Source: Neptunicoccus cionae (lineage in GTDB: Bacteria; Pseudomonadota; Alphaproteobacteria; Rhodobacterales; Rhodobacteraceae). Taken from it: a stretch of DNA of 64,000 bases. A model generated the notes under the pieces. That model did not search any database, was not told where the DNA came from, and worked only from the letters and a program-made list of their open reading frames with translations. Below are positions 52,095 through 62,170 of this stretch, piece after piece. The DNA is taken from the NCBI RefSeq assembly GCF_014643735.1, contig NZ_BMKA01000005.1:62245-126244 (forward strand), read 5' to 3'. Numbering within the stretch: position 1 is the first letter of the stretch; every line of letters starts with the position of its first letter. The position numbers were made by a program, and so were the translations under genes.

Positions 52095-53603
52095 TTATTC
52101 CCCGCGCGGATAGCGGGCGACGTCTTCGACAGTGTTCAGGTCCATGTGATTGCGCATGTAGCGTTCGGAGGCTTTTTGCAGCGGCTGATAGTCCCACGGA
52201 TAGTAATCGCCGTTGCGCAAAGCCTCATAGACGACCCAGCGGCGGGCCTGACTCTCGCGGACCTGTGCATCGAACGTTTCCAGATCCCAGCGGGCCTCGG
52301 ATTTCGCCCGAAGCGAGTTCAGCGTGCCTTCGTGGGCCGGAATTTCTGCCAGATTGGTCAACTCGTGCGGATCGGCATCGAGATCAAACAACTGTTCGGG
52401 ATCAAGGGCGCAGCGGTTGTATTTCCAATTACCATAGCGCAGGGACACCAGCGGCGCGTAAGACGCCTCGGCGGCGTATTCCATAGCCACGGGCGCTGTG
52501 CGCGCGCCGCCCTGCCCCAGATAGACAAGGCTTTCGCCCTCGGTCCAGGGTTCGACCTCTGCCATCGACACACCGGCGAGCGCTGCCAGTGTCGGCGTGA
52601 CGTCGATATTGCTGACAGGATCAGTCACAAGTCCGGGTTCCATATCCGGCGCGCTGATCATCAAAGGCACGCGGGATGCGCCCTCAAAGAAGCTCATCTT
52701 GAACCAAAGGCCCCGCTCCCCCAGCATATCGCCGTGATCGGACACAAACAGGATGATCGCCTCTTGTTTAGTGCCCTCAAGCGCCTCCATCACCTCGCCT
52801 ATTTTGTCGTCCAAATAGGAAATATTGGCGAAATAGGCGCGGCGGGAGCGTTTGATGTCTTCTTCCTGAATATCGAAACTGCGCCAGTCGTTCGCATCGA
52901 AAATCCGCTTGGAATGGGCGTCGTGATCATCGTAATCCATTGCCGGAACGGTTGGCAGCAGATGGTCGCAATCCTCGTACAAATCCCAGTATTTCTTGCG
53001 CGCCACATAAGGATCGTGGGGATGGGTGAAACTGACGGTCAGGCACCACGGGCGATCGTCCTTGCCCCGCGCCAGATCGTAGACCTTGCGGGTGGCGTTA
53101 TAGGCGACCTCATCGTCGTATTCCATCTGGTTAGAAATTTCGGCCACGCCCGCCCCTGTGACCGAACCCATGTTGTGATACCACCAATCGATCCGCTCTC
53201 CGGGTTTGCGATAATCCGGTGTCCAGCCGAAATCCGCAGGATAGATGTCAGTGGTCAACCGCTCTTCAAACCCGTGCATCTGGTCAGGCCCGACAAAGTG
53301 CATTTTGCCAGAGAGACAAGTCTGATAGCCCGCCCGACGCAGGTGGTGGGCATAGGTTGGAATGTCGGATGCAAATTCGGCCGCATTGTCATAAACCCGT
53401 GTGCGGCTGGGCAGTTGGCCGGACATGAAAGACGCCCGCCCCGGTGCACAAAGCGGCGATGCGGTATAGGCATTTTTGAACCGTGTGGAGCGTGCTGCCA
53501 GCTTTTTTAGGTTTGGCGCGTGCAACCAGTCAGCAGGACCATCCGGAAACAGGGTGCCGTTCAACTGATCCACCATGAAAATGAGAATGTTCGGTTTGTC
53601 CAT
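52095..53603 (-). CDS. betC: Choline-sulfatase
   Basis: A 502-residue alkaline-phosphatase-fold sulfatase. The sulfatase signature is [14 protein letters not shown], in which the Cys of C-x-P-x-R is converted to formylglycine. Metal ligands are seen in [11 protein letters not shown] and in [20 protein letters not shown]. It hydrolyses choline-O-sulfate to choline and sulfate, feeding BetA. The C-terminal [20 protein letters not shown] is typical of BetC. Eight bases separate it from betI, so the three bet genes form an operon. Confidence 0.94.
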   Translation of the reverse strand: MDKPNILIFMVDQLNGTLFPDGPADWLHAPNLKKLAARSTRFKNAYTASPLCAPGRASFMSGQLPSRTRVYDNAAEFASDIPTYAHHLRRAGYQTCLSGKMHFVGPDQMHGFEERLTTDIYPADFGWTPDYRKPGERIDWWYHNMGSVTGAGVAEISNQMEYDDEVAYNATRKVYDLARGKDDRPWCLTVSFTHPHDPYVARKKYWDLYEDCDHLLPTVPAMDYDDHDAHSKRIFDANDWRSFDIQEEDIKRSRRAYFANISYLDDKIGEVMEALEGTKQEAIILFVSDHGDMLGERGLWFKMSFFEGASRVPLMISAPDMEPGLVTDPVSNIDVTPTLAALAGVSMAEVEPWTEGESLVYLGQGGARTAPVAMEYAAEASYAPLVSLRYGNWKYNRCALDPEQLFDLDADPHELTNLAEIPAHEGTLNSLRAKSEARWDLETFDAQVRESQARRWVVYEALRNGDYYPWDYQPLQKASERYMRNHMDLNTVEDVARYPRGE

Positions 53604-53611
53604 GATATTTC

Positions 53612-54199
53612 CTAATTTCCGCTATTTTGCAGCTGTTGCCGCAGGTATTCGTCAACCATTGCCATTACTTCTACACGGGCCGGTGCTTTCTCCTGCAAGG
53701 CGTGCCGGATGTAAAACCCGTCAATCATCGCCGCGAGCCCCTGCGCCACATGATTGGCCCGAGACCCGTCCATAAGCTGGGACAGGTTGAAGACCAGATT
53801 GGAATGCAGTCGCCGCCCGTAGATATCGAGCAGCCGTTTCGCCTCGGGGACGGTGCGGGCATAGACGTAGAAATTCAGCCACGCCGAGACGACTTCTTCG
53901 GCAAAGTTCAGGGGATGAAAGCTGACCGCGATAATCGCGTCGAGCCGTTCTTTCGGCCCCTCTACCAGCTGCAATTCGGAACGGATGTGCTCCCCGTAGG
54001 ACCGCAGGATATGGCGCATGGCGGCCACGAAAATCTGTTCCTTACTGCCAAAATAGTGATGCGCCAGACCGCTCGACATACCGGCACGTTTGGCAATCTG
54101 GCTGACCGTCACGCTCAGCGATCCCGCCTGCCCGATCTCGGCAATCGTTGCATCAATCAACGCCTGACGGCGGACCGGTTCCATTCCAACTTTGGGCAT
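53612..54199 (-). CDS. betI: TetR-type repressor BetI
   Basis: A 195-residue TetR regulator beginning MPKVGMEPVRRQALIDATIA, with the helix-turn-helix VSQIAKRAGMSSGLAHHYFG. The near-identical N-terminus and its place in front of betC and betA identify it as BetI, the choline-responsive repressor of betaine synthesis. It is the first gene of the operon; a TTGAC dyad just upstream could be its operator. Confidence 0.93.
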   Translation of the reverse strand: MPKVGMEPVRRQALIDATIAEIGQAGSLSVTVSQIAKRAGMSSGLAHHYFGSKEQIFVAAMRHILRSYGEHIRSELQLVEGPKERLDAIIAVSFHPLNFAEEVVSAWLNFYVYARTVPEAKRLLDIYGRRLHSNLVFNLSQLMDGSRANHVAQGLAAMIDGFYIRHALQEKAPARVEVMAMVDEYLRQQLQNSGN

Positions 54200-54241
54200 T
54201 AAAGACTCAGATCTGTTACCGGCCCAATCTGGAGGTTTTAT

Positions 54242-54255
54242 ATTGACTGGTCAAT
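54242..54255. promoter_or_regulatory. Putative BetI operator
   Basis: ATTGAC at 54242-54247 and GTCAAT at 54250-54255 form a 6-bp dyad with a two-base spacer, 43 bases upstream of the betI start. The sequence is similar to half-sites bound by BetI in enterobacteria, which also read ATTGA with TCAAT. TTGAC within it could serve as a -35 element. Confidence 0.6.
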
Positions 54256-54401
54256 CAACAAAAACCGGAAGGCATTGACTACATGCAAAACTATGGCGCG
54301 AAAAGACGCACCCCCTACATACTGTTCTTGTGCGATTGGAACTTTTTAGAAGAGAGGTTAAAAGCCCGTTCGCACTGATTCACTAGAAGAAAGCAAGACC
54401 C

Positions 54402-54950
54402 ATGAAACTAGGTTCGAAACTCCCCGAAGTCACTTTTCACAACCGTGTCCGCGATGAATCCATCGGCGGTGAAAATCCCTTCCGTTGGCAGGATCAGACC
54501 ACTTCAGAGCTGTTCGCGGGCAAAAACGCCCTTCTGATCGGCCTGCCCGGTGCCTTTACACCAACTTGTTCCACCCGCCAGCTGCCGTCCTTCGACGAAC
54601 TGGCCGAAGAATTTGCGGATGCCGGTATCGACACGATCTACTGTGTATCCGTGAACGATGCCTTCGTGATGTACCAATGGGGTAAATCGCTCGGCTTGAA
54701 AAACATCCGCATGATTCCGGATGGGTCCGGCCACTTTACCCGCCAAATCGGCATGCTGGTGAATAAGGACAATCTGGGCTTTGGCCACCGGTCCTGGCGC
54801 TATGCTGCCGTTGTGCGCGACGGTGTTGTAGACGGTTGGTTTGAAGAAGCTGGTCGTTGCGACAATGCGGCAGACGACCCTTATGCCGTTTCCACACCAG
54901 AGACTGTTCTGGATTGGCTGCGCGGTCAAACTGCTGAAAAAGCGGCCTGA
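54402..54950 (+). CDS. Peroxiredoxin, Prx5/PrxII-type
   Basis: A 182-residue thiol peroxidase. LLIGLPGAFTPTCSTRQLPS holds the peroxidatic cysteine and the Thr of the active site, and RMIPDGSGHFTRQIGMLV is typical of Prx5-like proteins. A second cysteine in FEEAGRCDNAADDPY may be the resolving cysteine. It reduces H2O2 and organic hydroperoxides with glutaredoxin or thioredoxin. It is divergent from the betI operon. Confidence 0.93.
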   Translation: MKLGSKLPEVTFHNRVRDESIGGENPFRWQDQTTSELFAGKNALLIGLPGAFTPTCSTRQLPSFDELAEEFADAGIDTIYCVSVNDAFVMYQWGKSLGLKNIRMIPDGSGHFTRQIGMLVNKDNLGFGHRSWRYAAVVRDGVVDGWFEEAGRCDNAADDPYAVSTPETVLDWLRGQTAEKAA

Positions 54951-54969
54951 TCTGCCCCTTACACTTGCC

Positions 54970-54996
54970 ACATCCGCCCCTGCAACGGGCGGATGT
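54970..54996 (+). terminator. Terminator of the peroxiredoxin gene
   Basis: Bases 54970-54979 pair with 54987-54996 in a perfect 10-bp GC-rich stem (CATCCGCCC with GGGCGGATG plus an A-T pair) and a seven-base loop, 19 bases after the stop. The following T-run is short. Confidence 0.65.
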
Positions 54997-55196
54997 TCGC
55001 AGGGCCAGCCCTGCCTTCACCGCCTAACCGGTGCTCTTTTCCAAAAAACACGCAATTCGCTGCTTAAATGTCACGCAAAGTGGCAGCTTACCCCTTGGGC
55101 GCTGCGCAAGGCAGCCTCATTCCTGACACATTCACACCTCAATTCTGAACGCCTGAGAGTTATTGAAAACAACCTGATTTAAGTAAGGGCTGAGAT

Positions 55197-55295
55197 ATGA
55201 ATTTTCTGATTGGAATGGCGATCGGCGGCATGGTCGCATGGCTTGTTATCGCCGTGCTGGAAACCACATGGGACGATATCTTCCCCGAGCAGTAG
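55197..55295 (+). CDS. 32-residue single-span membrane protein
   Basis: A short frame that reads MNFLIGMAIGGMVAWLVIAV then LETTWDDIFPEQ. Residues 3-21 form one hydrophobic segment followed by an acidic tail, and AAGGGCTGAGAT precedes the ATG. It is followed 31 bases later by a strong terminator, which supports it as a real transcript end. Function unknown; small membrane proteins of this size are often accessory to larger complexes. Confidence 0.55.
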   Translation: MNFLIGMAIGGMVAWLVIAVLETTWDDIFPEQ

Positions 55296-55326
55296 CACGC
55301 CTGTCCCAACACCCATACCCCATAAA

Positions 55327-55362
55327 AAAAGCGCCTGTAGATCGTAATCCACAGGCGCTTTT
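55327..55362. terminator. Bidirectional Rho-independent terminator
   Basis: AAAAGCGCCTGT at 55327-55338 and ACAGGCGCTTTT at 55351-55362 form a perfect 12-bp stem. T-runs follow on both strands (TTTTGTTTG on plus, seven T on minus). It ends the small membrane protein transcript on one side and pntAB on the other. Confidence 0.9.
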
Positions 55363-55396
55363 GTTTGAGTAGGGCGGATTTTCACCCGCCCCGGCT

Positions 55397-56830
55397 TTAG
55401 GAAATATTCGCCAGAAGCTGGTTCACACTGTCCTTGGCATCACCGTAAAGCATCCGTGTGTTCTCTTTGAAGAACAGCGGGTTCTCGATGCCGGAATAGC
55501 CTGTCCCCTGCCCGCGTTTGGACACGATGACGTTCTTGGCTTTCCAGACCTCCAGTACCGGCATCCCCGCGATAGGGGAGTTCGGATCCTCTTGTGCAGC
55601 TGGATTAACGATGTCGTTGGAGCCGATGATCATAACCACATCCGTTTCAGGGAAGTCGTCGTTGATTTCATCCATCTCCAGCACGATGTCGTAAGGCACC
55701 TTAGCCTCGGCCAGCAGCACGTTCATGTGGCCCGGCAAACGCCCTGCAACAGGGTGGATACCAAAACGCACGTTCTTGCCTTTTGCCCGCAGACGATTGG
55801 TCAGTTCCGATACGGCTTGCTGGGCTTGCGCCACCGCCATGCCATAGCCCGGAACGATGATCACAGAGTCCGCATCATCCAGCTGTGCAGCAACAGTTGC
55901 AGCATCAGTTGCGATCTGCTCACCCTCAACAGCCATTTGTTCACCGGCAGGACCACCAAAGCCCCCAAGGATCACGCTGATGAAAGAGCGGTTCATCGCC
56001 TTACACATGATGTAGGACAGAATCGCACCCGAAGAACCAACCAACGCACCGACCACGATCAGCAGATCGTTGCCAAGGCTGAAACCAATCGCCGCAGCTG
56101 CCCAACCGGAGTAGCTGTTCAACATGGACACAACCACAGGCATATCCGCGCCGCCGATCCCCATGATCAGGTGATACCCGATAAACAAAGCTGCCAGTGT
56201 CATGATCGCCAGCGGGACAAAACCACCGGTGTTGAAGTACCAGACCAGACAGATCAGCGACAGCAGTGCTGCCCCTGCGTTCAGCATATGACCACCCGGC
56301 AGTTTCGTTGCAGCACTGCCCACACGGCCCGCCAGCTTGCCATAGGCAATAACCGAACCTGTAAACGTGACCGCACCGATAAAGATGCCAAGGAAGACTT
56401 CAACCCGCAGGATGGAAATCTCCAGCGCGTCTTTCTTGGCCAGCAGGGCTGCGAAACCCTCTAGGCTTTTCTTGGCGGTGTCATCCATCGCCAATACGTT
56501 GCCCATTTCTATATGCGCGTTAAAGCCTACAAAGACCGCCGCAAGCCCCACGAGAGAGTGCATCGCCGCAACCAGTTCCGGCATTTGTGTCATCTGCACG
56601 CGGTTGGCCAGTTGCCAGCCGATCACGCCGCCACCGGCGATCAGGACCAAAGACAGCAGCCACAGCCCCGAACCGGGGCCGACCAGCGTTGCAAAAACAG
56701 CCAGCGCCATCCCTGCAATGCCATACCAGACAGCGCGTTTTGCGCTTTCCTGACCGGACAATCCGCCCAGTGACAGGATGAAAAGAACAGCCGCAACAAC
56801 GTAAGCGGCGGTGGTAAATCCAAATTCCAT
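55397..56830 (-). CDS. pntB: NAD(P) transhydrogenase beta subunit
   Basis: A 477-residue membrane protein with about nine hydrophobic segments followed by the NADP(H)-binding domain: [60 protein letters not shown] and [19 protein letters not shown]. With PntA it couples hydride transfer between NADH and NADP+ to proton flow across the inner membrane and makes NADPH. It begins 15 bases after pntA with GGAGGAAGGTACT as ribosome-binding site. Confidence 0.96.
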   Translation of the reverse strand: MEFGFTTAAYVVAAVLFILSLGGLSGQESAKRAVWYGIAGMALAVFATLVGPGSGLWLLSLVLIAGGGVIGWQLANRVQMTQMPELVAAMHSLVGLAAVFVGFNAHIEMGNVLAMDDTAKKSLEGFAALLAKKDALEISILRVEVFLGIFIGAVTFTGSVIAYGKLAGRVGSAATKLPGGHMLNAGAALLSLICLVWYFNTGGFVPLAIMTLAALFIGYHLIMGIGGADMPVVVSMLNSYSGWAAAAIGFSLGNDLLIVVGALVGSSGAILSYIMCKAMNRSFISVILGGFGGPAGEQMAVEGEQIATDAATVAAQLDDADSVIIVPGYGMAVAQAQQAVSELTNRLRAKGKNVRFGIHPVAGRLPGHMNVLLAEAKVPYDIVLEMDEINDDFPETDVVMIIGSNDIVNPAAQEDPNSPIAGMPVLEVWKAKNVIVSKRGQGTGYSGIENPLFFKENTRMLYGDAKDSVNQLLANIS

Positions 56831-56845
56831 AGTACCTTCCTCCGA

Positions 56846-58420
56846 TTACGATTTCTGGAACATGGCGAGCATTCGCCGTGTCACCATGAAGCCGCCAAAG
56901 ATGTTAATACCGGCCATAAAGACCGAGAGTGCCGCCAGCAGGATCACAAGGAAACTCCCCGATCCGATCTGCATCAAAGCGCCCAGAATGATGATCGACG
57001 AAATCGCATTCGTGACCGCCATCAGTGGTGTGTGCAGGCTGTGCGCCACGCCCCAGATGACCTGAAAGCCGACAAAGACCGCCAGAACAAACACGATAAA
57101 GTGCTGCATAAAGCTCGCCGGAGCCACAAGGCCCACGCCAAGGATCAACGCACCGCCAACCGCCAGCAGAGTAACCTGATTGCGGGTCTCGGTCCGGAAC
57201 GCAGCCGCTTCTGCAGCCTTTTTCTCTTCCGCTGTCAGTTCTTTGACTGCTTCCTTGGGCTTTTGCGCCGCGATCGCCTTTACCTTCGGCGGCGGTGGCG
57301 GGAAGGTGATATCGCCTTCAAAGCTCGCCGTGGCCCCTCGGATCACATCGTCTTCCATGTTGTGATTGACCACACCGTCTTTTTCCGGTGTGAGATCAGT
57401 CATCATGTGACGGATATTGGTGGAATAAAGGGTCGAAGACTGCGCAGCCATACGCGATGGGAAATCCGTGTAACCCACAATGGTCACACCATTTTCCGAC
57501 ACGATCTTTTCATCAGGAACTGTCAGGTCACAGTTGCCGCCCCGCTCTGCTGCAAGGTCGACCACCACGGAACCTGCCTTTTGCAAGGCCACCATATCGG
57601 CGGTCCACAGCTTGGGCGCATCACGGCCCGGAATAAGCGCGGTAGTGATGACGATGTCCATCTCCGGCGCCAGTTCGCGGAACTTGGCAAGCTGGGCCTC
57701 GCGGAATTCGGGGCTGGAGGGGGCCGCATAGCCGCCAGTCTCAGCACCGTCCTTGGCGTCCTCCTCAAATTCAAGGAACACAAATTCTGCGCCCATGGAT
57801 TCAATCTGTTCGGCCACTTCGGGGCGCACGTCAAATGCATAAACCTGTGCGCCAAGCGACGTCGCAGCACCAATTGCCGCCAGACCGGCCACACCGGCAC
57901 CGACAACCAGAACCTTGGCAGGCGGAACCTTACCCGCAGCTGTCACCTGACCGGTAAAGAAACGGCCAAAGTTGTTACCCGCTTCCATCACCGCCCGGTA
58001 GCCCGCGATATTGGCCATAGAGGACAGCGCGTCCATCTTTTGCGCCCGCGAAATACGTGGAACCATGTCCATCGCAATCACATGAGCACCTTTTTTATTG
58101 GCCGCTTCCAGCAGTTCGGTGTTCTGCCCCGGATAGAAGAAAGAAATCAGCGTCTGACCCTTGCGCAGACGTTTCAGTTCGATCTCCTCTGGGGGGCGAA
58201 CCTTGGCGACAATATCGGCCGTTTTATACAGCGCCGCAGCGGTTTTCACCACTTCCACGCCAGCCGCTTTGTAATCCTCGTCAGAGAAACGCGCCTTTGC
58301 GCCCGCCCCTGCTTCGATGACACATTCATAGCCAAGCTTTTGCAACTGTCGTGCAGAGTCCGGCGTCATTGCCACTCTTGCTTCGTTCTCGAAAATCTCT
58401 TTGGGAGTTCCGATGCGCAT
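56846..58420 (-). CDS. pntA: NAD(P) transhydrogenase alpha subunit (single chain)
   Basis: A 524-residue protein holding both the soluble NAD-binding domain ([20 protein letters not shown], then [20 protein letters not shown]) and four C-terminal membrane segments from about residue 420. In some alphaproteobacteria this subunit is split into two genes; here it is one chain. A linker rich in Pro, Lys, Ala and Glu joins the two parts ([20 protein letters not shown]). The frame is open upstream, but the ATG at 58420 has AAAGGAGG and matches the family start. Confidence 0.95.
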   Translation of the reverse strand: MRIGTPKEIFENEARVAMTPDSARQLQKLGYECVIEAGAGAKARFSDEDYKAAGVEVVKTAAALYKTADIVAKVRPPEEIELKRLRKGQTLISFFYPGQNTELLEAANKKGAHVIAMDMVPRISRAQKMDALSSMANIAGYRAVMEAGNNFGRFFTGQVTAAGKVPPAKVLVVGAGVAGLAAIGAATSLGAQVYAFDVRPEVAEQIESMGAEFVFLEFEEDAKDGAETGGYAAPSSPEFREAQLAKFRELAPEMDIVITTALIPGRDAPKLWTADMVALQKAGSVVVDLAAERGGNCDLTVPDEKIVSENGVTIVGYTDFPSRMAAQSSTLYSTNIRHMMTDLTPEKDGVVNHNMEDDVIRGATASFEGDITFPPPPPKVKAIAAQKPKEAVKELTAEEKKAAEAAAFRTETRNQVTLLAVGGALILGVGLVAPASFMQHFIVFVLAVFVGFQVIWGVAHSLHTPLMAVTNAISSIIILGALMQIGSGSFLVILLAALSVFMAGINIFGGFMVTRRMLAMFQKS

Positions 58421-58731
58421 GACAAACCTCCTTTGTTCAAGCGTTGCGACCGGGTCTCCGCCCCGAACGGGCAAAACCGGCGCACATTTATACATCACTG
58501 AATTTGGATAACAGGATTCGATCACGAGTACATGCGGCAATCTGCCCGAAAACCCCATATATCTCCCTAATTTCTGCATAAATAACGGGCGAATCCCCAG
58601 CAAAGCCAAAACGCAGAGTTCTAACGTTACGTCGTGAATTGCGTAGACACCTTAAAATTTATGCAAAGAAACCGACCAACAAGGGAAATATTGTTAGGCA
58701 GCGAATCAAAAATACGCGCAACCTTCTCACG
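58421..58731. promoter_or_regulatory. Upstream region of pntAB
   Basis: A stretch of just over 300 bases between the pntA start and the terminator of the YebC-family gene. It must contain the pntAB promoter, but no clear -35/-10 pair or operator stands out. No convincing gene was seen. Confidence 0.4.
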
Positions 58732-58759
58732 AAAAAAGGCCACGGAGTCCTCCGCAGCC
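58732..58759 (-). terminator. Rho-independent terminator of the YebC-family gene
   Basis: On the minus strand GGCTGCGGAG and CTCCGTGGCC form a stem with paired GGC/GCC and CGGAG/CTCCG blocks, followed at once by six T (complement of the A-run 58732-58737). It is 33 bases after the stop at 58792. Confidence 0.88.
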
Positions 58760-58791
58760 CTGTTTCAATGTTCCAAAAATACTCAGGAAAC

Positions 58792-59532
58792 TTACAGCTG
58801 TTCCATGATCTCGTCAGAGATTTCAAAGTTCGCTGTCACGTTCTGAACATCATCATCGTCTTCCAGCGCAGAAATCAGACGCATTAGTTTTTCTGCCCCT
58901 TCAAGATCCAGTTCGGTCGTGGTTGTCGGCTTCCAGATCAGTTTGGAGGATTCAGATTCTCCCAGCTTTTCTTCCAGCGCATTACTGACTTCGTTCAGAT
59001 CGGTGAACTCGCAGTAGATTTCATGGCCTTCTTCCGTGCTTTCCACATCTTCCGCGCCCGCTTCGATTGCAGCTTCGAAAACAGTATCCGCATCGCCCAC
59101 CGCAGCAGGATAAGCCACCAGCCCTTTACGCTCGAACATGAAGGAGACGGCGCCGGTTTCAGCCAGATTGCCACCGGATTTTGTGAAGGTGGAGCGCACG
59201 GTTGATGCGGTGCGGTTTTTGTTGTCGGTCATGGCTTCGACAATTACGGCGACACCAGCGGGGCCATAACCCTCGTAGCGGATTTCCTCGTAATTCTCGC
59301 CGTCTTGTGCCGACGCCTTGTTGATAGCGCGATCAATCACGTCCTTGGGGACGGATTTACCTTTGGCTTCTTTTACAGCCAACCGCAGACGCGGGTTTTT
59401 CTCGGGATCGGGGTCGCCCATCTTGGCGGCAACGGTGATCTCTTTGGCCAGCTTTGAAAACAGCTTGGAGCGCACAGCGTCCTGACGTCCCTTGCGGTGC
59501 TGGATATTTGCCCATTTGGAATGGCCTGCCAT
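58792..59532 (-). CDS. YebC/PmpR family DNA-binding regulator
   Basis: A 246-residue protein starting [20 protein letters not shown], the unmistakable YebC N-terminus, followed by [20 protein letters not shown] and [20 protein letters not shown]. The family regulates transcription and, in some bacteria, helps ribosomes through proline stretches. Length is standard. GGAGGAAAC precedes the ATG at 59532; the frame is open further upstream without a comparable start. Confidence 0.94.
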   Translation of the reverse strand: MAGHSKWANIQHRKGRQDAVRSKLFSKLAKEITVAAKMGDPDPEKNPRLRLAVKEAKGKSVPKDVIDRAINKASAQDGENYEEIRYEGYGPAGVAVIVEAMTDNKNRTASTVRSTFTKSGGNLAETGAVSFMFERKGLVAYPAAVGDADTVFEAAIEAGAEDVESTEEGHEIYCEFTDLNEVSNALEEKLGESESSKLIWKPTTTTELDLEGAEKLMRLISALEDDDDVQNVTANFEISDEIMEQL

Positions 59533-59697
59533 GTTTCCTCCGGCGTAAAATATGTCTTTGGGGTGTCTATAAATGCTCCCCCGTAAAGGGGCAAGCGCCT
59601 CGACAAACTTGCAAAACACCCCTTTTTGGGGGTCGCAACGGCTTTGCGCAGATATTACCCGTTTCCCCTCAGCGCTATTCCAGCAATAAAGCACCTT

Positions 59698-60294
59698 ATG
59701 GATTACGCATTAATACCCGCTTTGGCCGGTTTCGCCTTTGTCTCCTCGATCACACCGGGGCCAAATAACTTGATGCTAATGGCATCCGGGGCCAACTTCG
59801 GTTTTGCGCGGTCTATTCCCCATATGCTGGGGATCGGGATCGGGTTTACCGTGATGATCCTACTGGTGGGTCTGGGGCTGATCGGTCTGTTTGATCTGTT
59901 TCCGCTCTCCTACACTCTGCTGAAAATCTTCAGCATCGCTTATCTGTGCTGGCTGGCCTGGAAGATTGCCAATGCAGCCCCGCCAAAGGCCGGAGAGTCC
60001 GGCGGCGTTCCGATGACTTTCATTCAGGCGGCGCTGTTCCAATGGGTTAATCCCAAAGCGTGGTCCATGGCCCTGACGGCAATCACGGCCTACGCGCCAG
60101 AGCGCACGGTCGGGTCCATCGTGCTGGTCGGGCTGGTGTTCGGGATTATTAACCTGCCTTGTGTCAGCACATGGACCGTCATGGGTCAGCAAATCCGCCG
60201 CATACTAAATCGGCCCCGCTGGCTGCGGGCATTCAATATCTTTATGGCGCTGTTGCTGGTGCTCTCTGCCCTTCCCGTTTTGTTGATAAAGTAG
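59698..60294 (+). CDS. LysE family amino acid/metabolite exporter
   Basis: A 198-residue membrane protein with six hydrophobic segments. The LysE/RhtB signature appears as [20 protein letters not shown] near the N-terminus, and [20 protein letters not shown] matches the central loop. The family exports amino acids or related metabolites. It starts at the ATG at 59698, which matches the usual short N-terminus, although the frame is open from 59626. It is divergent from the YebC-family gene. Confidence 0.9.
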   Translation: MDYALIPALAGFAFVSSITPGPNNLMLMASGANFGFARSIPHMLGIGIGFTVMILLVGLGLIGLFDLFPLSYTLLKIFSIAYLCWLAWKIANAAPPKAGESGGVPMTFIQAALFQWVNPKAWSMALTAITAYAPERTVGSIVLVGLVFGIINLPCVSTWTVMGQQIRRILNRPRWLRAFNIFMALLLVLSALPVLLIK

Positions 60295-60373
60295 ACTCAC
60301 TGCGCTCCGCGCGGGGATATTTGGGGAAAATGGCGCCGAAAAGGATGACCTCCCGTGGATCGGGAGCTAAGTC

Positions 60374-62158
60374 TTGAGTATGACCACTGATCAAATCCTG
60401 CTGTTCGTCATCTTTGCCTGTGTCTTCGGCCTGCTGCTTTGGGGGCGGTATCGCTATGATCTTGTCGCCTTTGGCGCCCTGCTGGTCGGGGTATTGATCG
60501 GCGTTGTCCCCGCAAACGAGGCGTTTTCCGGTTTTGGCCATCCCGCGACACTGGTGGTGGCCTTGGTGCTGATTGTGTCCGCAGGTTTGGTCAATTCAGG
60601 CGCAGTGGGGCTGATCACCCGGGCGCTGGTGGACAGCTCTCGCGGGCTTGGCGCACATATTGCGATCATGGGAAGCGTGGGTGCGGTTCTGTCGGCTTTT
60701 ATGAACAATGTCGCAGCGCTCGCCCTGCTGATGCCGGTCGATCTGCAAACTGCGAAAAAGGCCAAGCGGGCGGCGCGTTTGTCGCTGATGCCCCTGTCTT
60801 TCGCCACTATTCTTGGGGGGATGGTGACGATGATCGGCACACCGCCCAACATTATTATCGCCACCATCCGCGAGGATTCGCTGGGCGAGGCTTTCAAGAT
60901 GTTCGACTTTGCACCAGTCGGTCTGGTGGCCGCGATCAGCGGATTGCTGTTTGTTTCAACCATCGGCTGGCGCCTGATCCCGCAGATGGATGACGGATCG
61001 CCGGTGGAAAAGTTGCTGGACAATGCCAATTACATCGCCGAACTGACTGTCCCGCATGACAGCGATTTGATCGGAAAGACGCCTTTTGATCTGTCAGAGG
61101 AAGCCGAGAAAGCCGACATCGCCATTATCGGTGTGATCCGCGAAGGGCGGCGGCTTTATGGTAACGCCCGTTATCGCAAGCTGCTGGCCGGTGATGCGCT
61201 GGTGCTTGAGGCGCGGCCCGAAGCGCTGGACGAGTTTCGCAGCGCTGTGAAACTGGATTTCGATGAAGAACGCCGTCAGGAAAAGGTCAAAGCCGCTGGC
61301 GAGGGGCTTGCCCTGACCGAAGTCGTCGTGACCGAGCACAGCCGGATTGCGGGGAAGTCCTCTCTGTCTATCGGTTTGAACTGGCGCCAGAATACCATCC
61401 TGATGGGGATTTCACGCAACGGCAAACCGATCCGCAGTCAGGTGCGGCGCACCAATATTCAAGCGGGTGACATCCTGTTGCTGCTGACGCCCAAAGCAAC
61501 GCAGAACCACGTAGTGGACTGGCTCGGCTGCCTGCCGTTGGTTGAACGTGGCTTGCAGGTGACGCAGGACGAAAAGACCTGGCTCGCCATTGGTATTTTC
61601 GCGGCCGCTGTTGTCGCGGCCTCCTTCGGGCTGGTCTATCTGCCAGTCGCGCTTGGCGTGGTGGTGGCTTTGTTCACCCTGACCCGCATCGTCCCCTTGA
61701 ACGAGGTCTATACCCACGTGGAATGGCCTGTCGTTGTGTTGCTCGGCTCTATGATCCCGCTTGGCGTTGCGCTGGAAACCTCGGGCGGGACGGAGCTGAT
61801 TGCCAACTCCTTGATCGGGCTGACGGAAGGGATGCCTGCTTGGGTGATCCTGACCGTTCTGATGATCGTGACCATGACCCTGTCAGATGTGCTGAACAAC
61901 ACAGCGACCACCATCGTGGCTGCCCCCGTGGGGATCAAAATGGCGCAAAGCCTTGGGGTGAACCCTGATCCTTTCCTGATGGCCGTGGCGGTTGCGGCGT
62001 CCTGTGCGTTCCTTACCCCGATCGGGCATAAGAACAACACGCTGATCCTCGGCCCCGGTGGCTACCGTTTTGGAGATTACTGGCGCACGGGTCTGCCGCT
62101 GGAAATCCTGATCGTGGCCGTCAGCATCCCTGCAATCCTGTTCTTCTGGCCGCTCTGA
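60374..62158 (+). CDS. SLC13-type permease with two TrkA-C (RCK_C) domains
   Basis: A 594-residue membrane protein. Hydrophobic segments from about 1-195 and 400-594 flank a soluble middle with two RCK_C-like repeats: NYIAELTVPHDSDLIGKTPF and ALTEVVVTEHSRIAGKSSLS. Permease motifs include GSVGAVLSAFMNNVAALALL, MVTMIGTPPNIIIATIRED and FLTPIGHKNNTLILGPGGY. Bacterial relatives of this layout carry sulfate, citrate-type anions or arsenite. A TTG at 60374 has GGGAG seven bases before it; an ATG two codons later is the alternative. The gene is tail to tail with a paralogue 12 bases away. Confidence 0.88.
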   Translation: MSMTTDQILLFVIFACVFGLLLWGRYRYDLVAFGALLVGVLIGVVPANEAFSGFGHPATLVVALVLIVSAGLVNSGAVGLITRALVDSSRGLGAHIAIMGSVGAVLSAFMNNVAALALLMPVDLQTAKKAKRAARLSLMPLSFATILGGMVTMIGTPPNIIIATIREDSLGEAFKMFDFAPVGLVAAISGLLFVSTIGWRLIPQMDDGSPVEKLLDNANYIAELTVPHDSDLIGKTPFDLSEEAEKADIAIIGVIREGRRLYGNARYRKLLAGDALVLEARPEALDEFRSAVKLDFDEERRQEKVKAAGEGLALTEVVVTEHSRIAGKSSLSIGLNWRQNTILMGISRNGKPIRSQVRRTNIQAGDILLLLTPKATQNHVVDWLGCLPLVERGLQVTQDEKTWLAIGIFAAAVVAASFGLVYLPVALGVVVALFTLTRIVPLNEVYTHVEWPVVVLLGSMIPLGVALETSGGTELIANSLIGLTEGMPAWVILTVLMIVTMTLSDVLNNTATTIVAAPVGIKMAQSLGVNPDPFLMAVAVAASCAFLTPIGHKNNTLILGPGGYRFGDYWRTGLPLEILIVAVSIPAILFFWPL

Positions 62159-62170
62159 CGCCCCCTGCCC

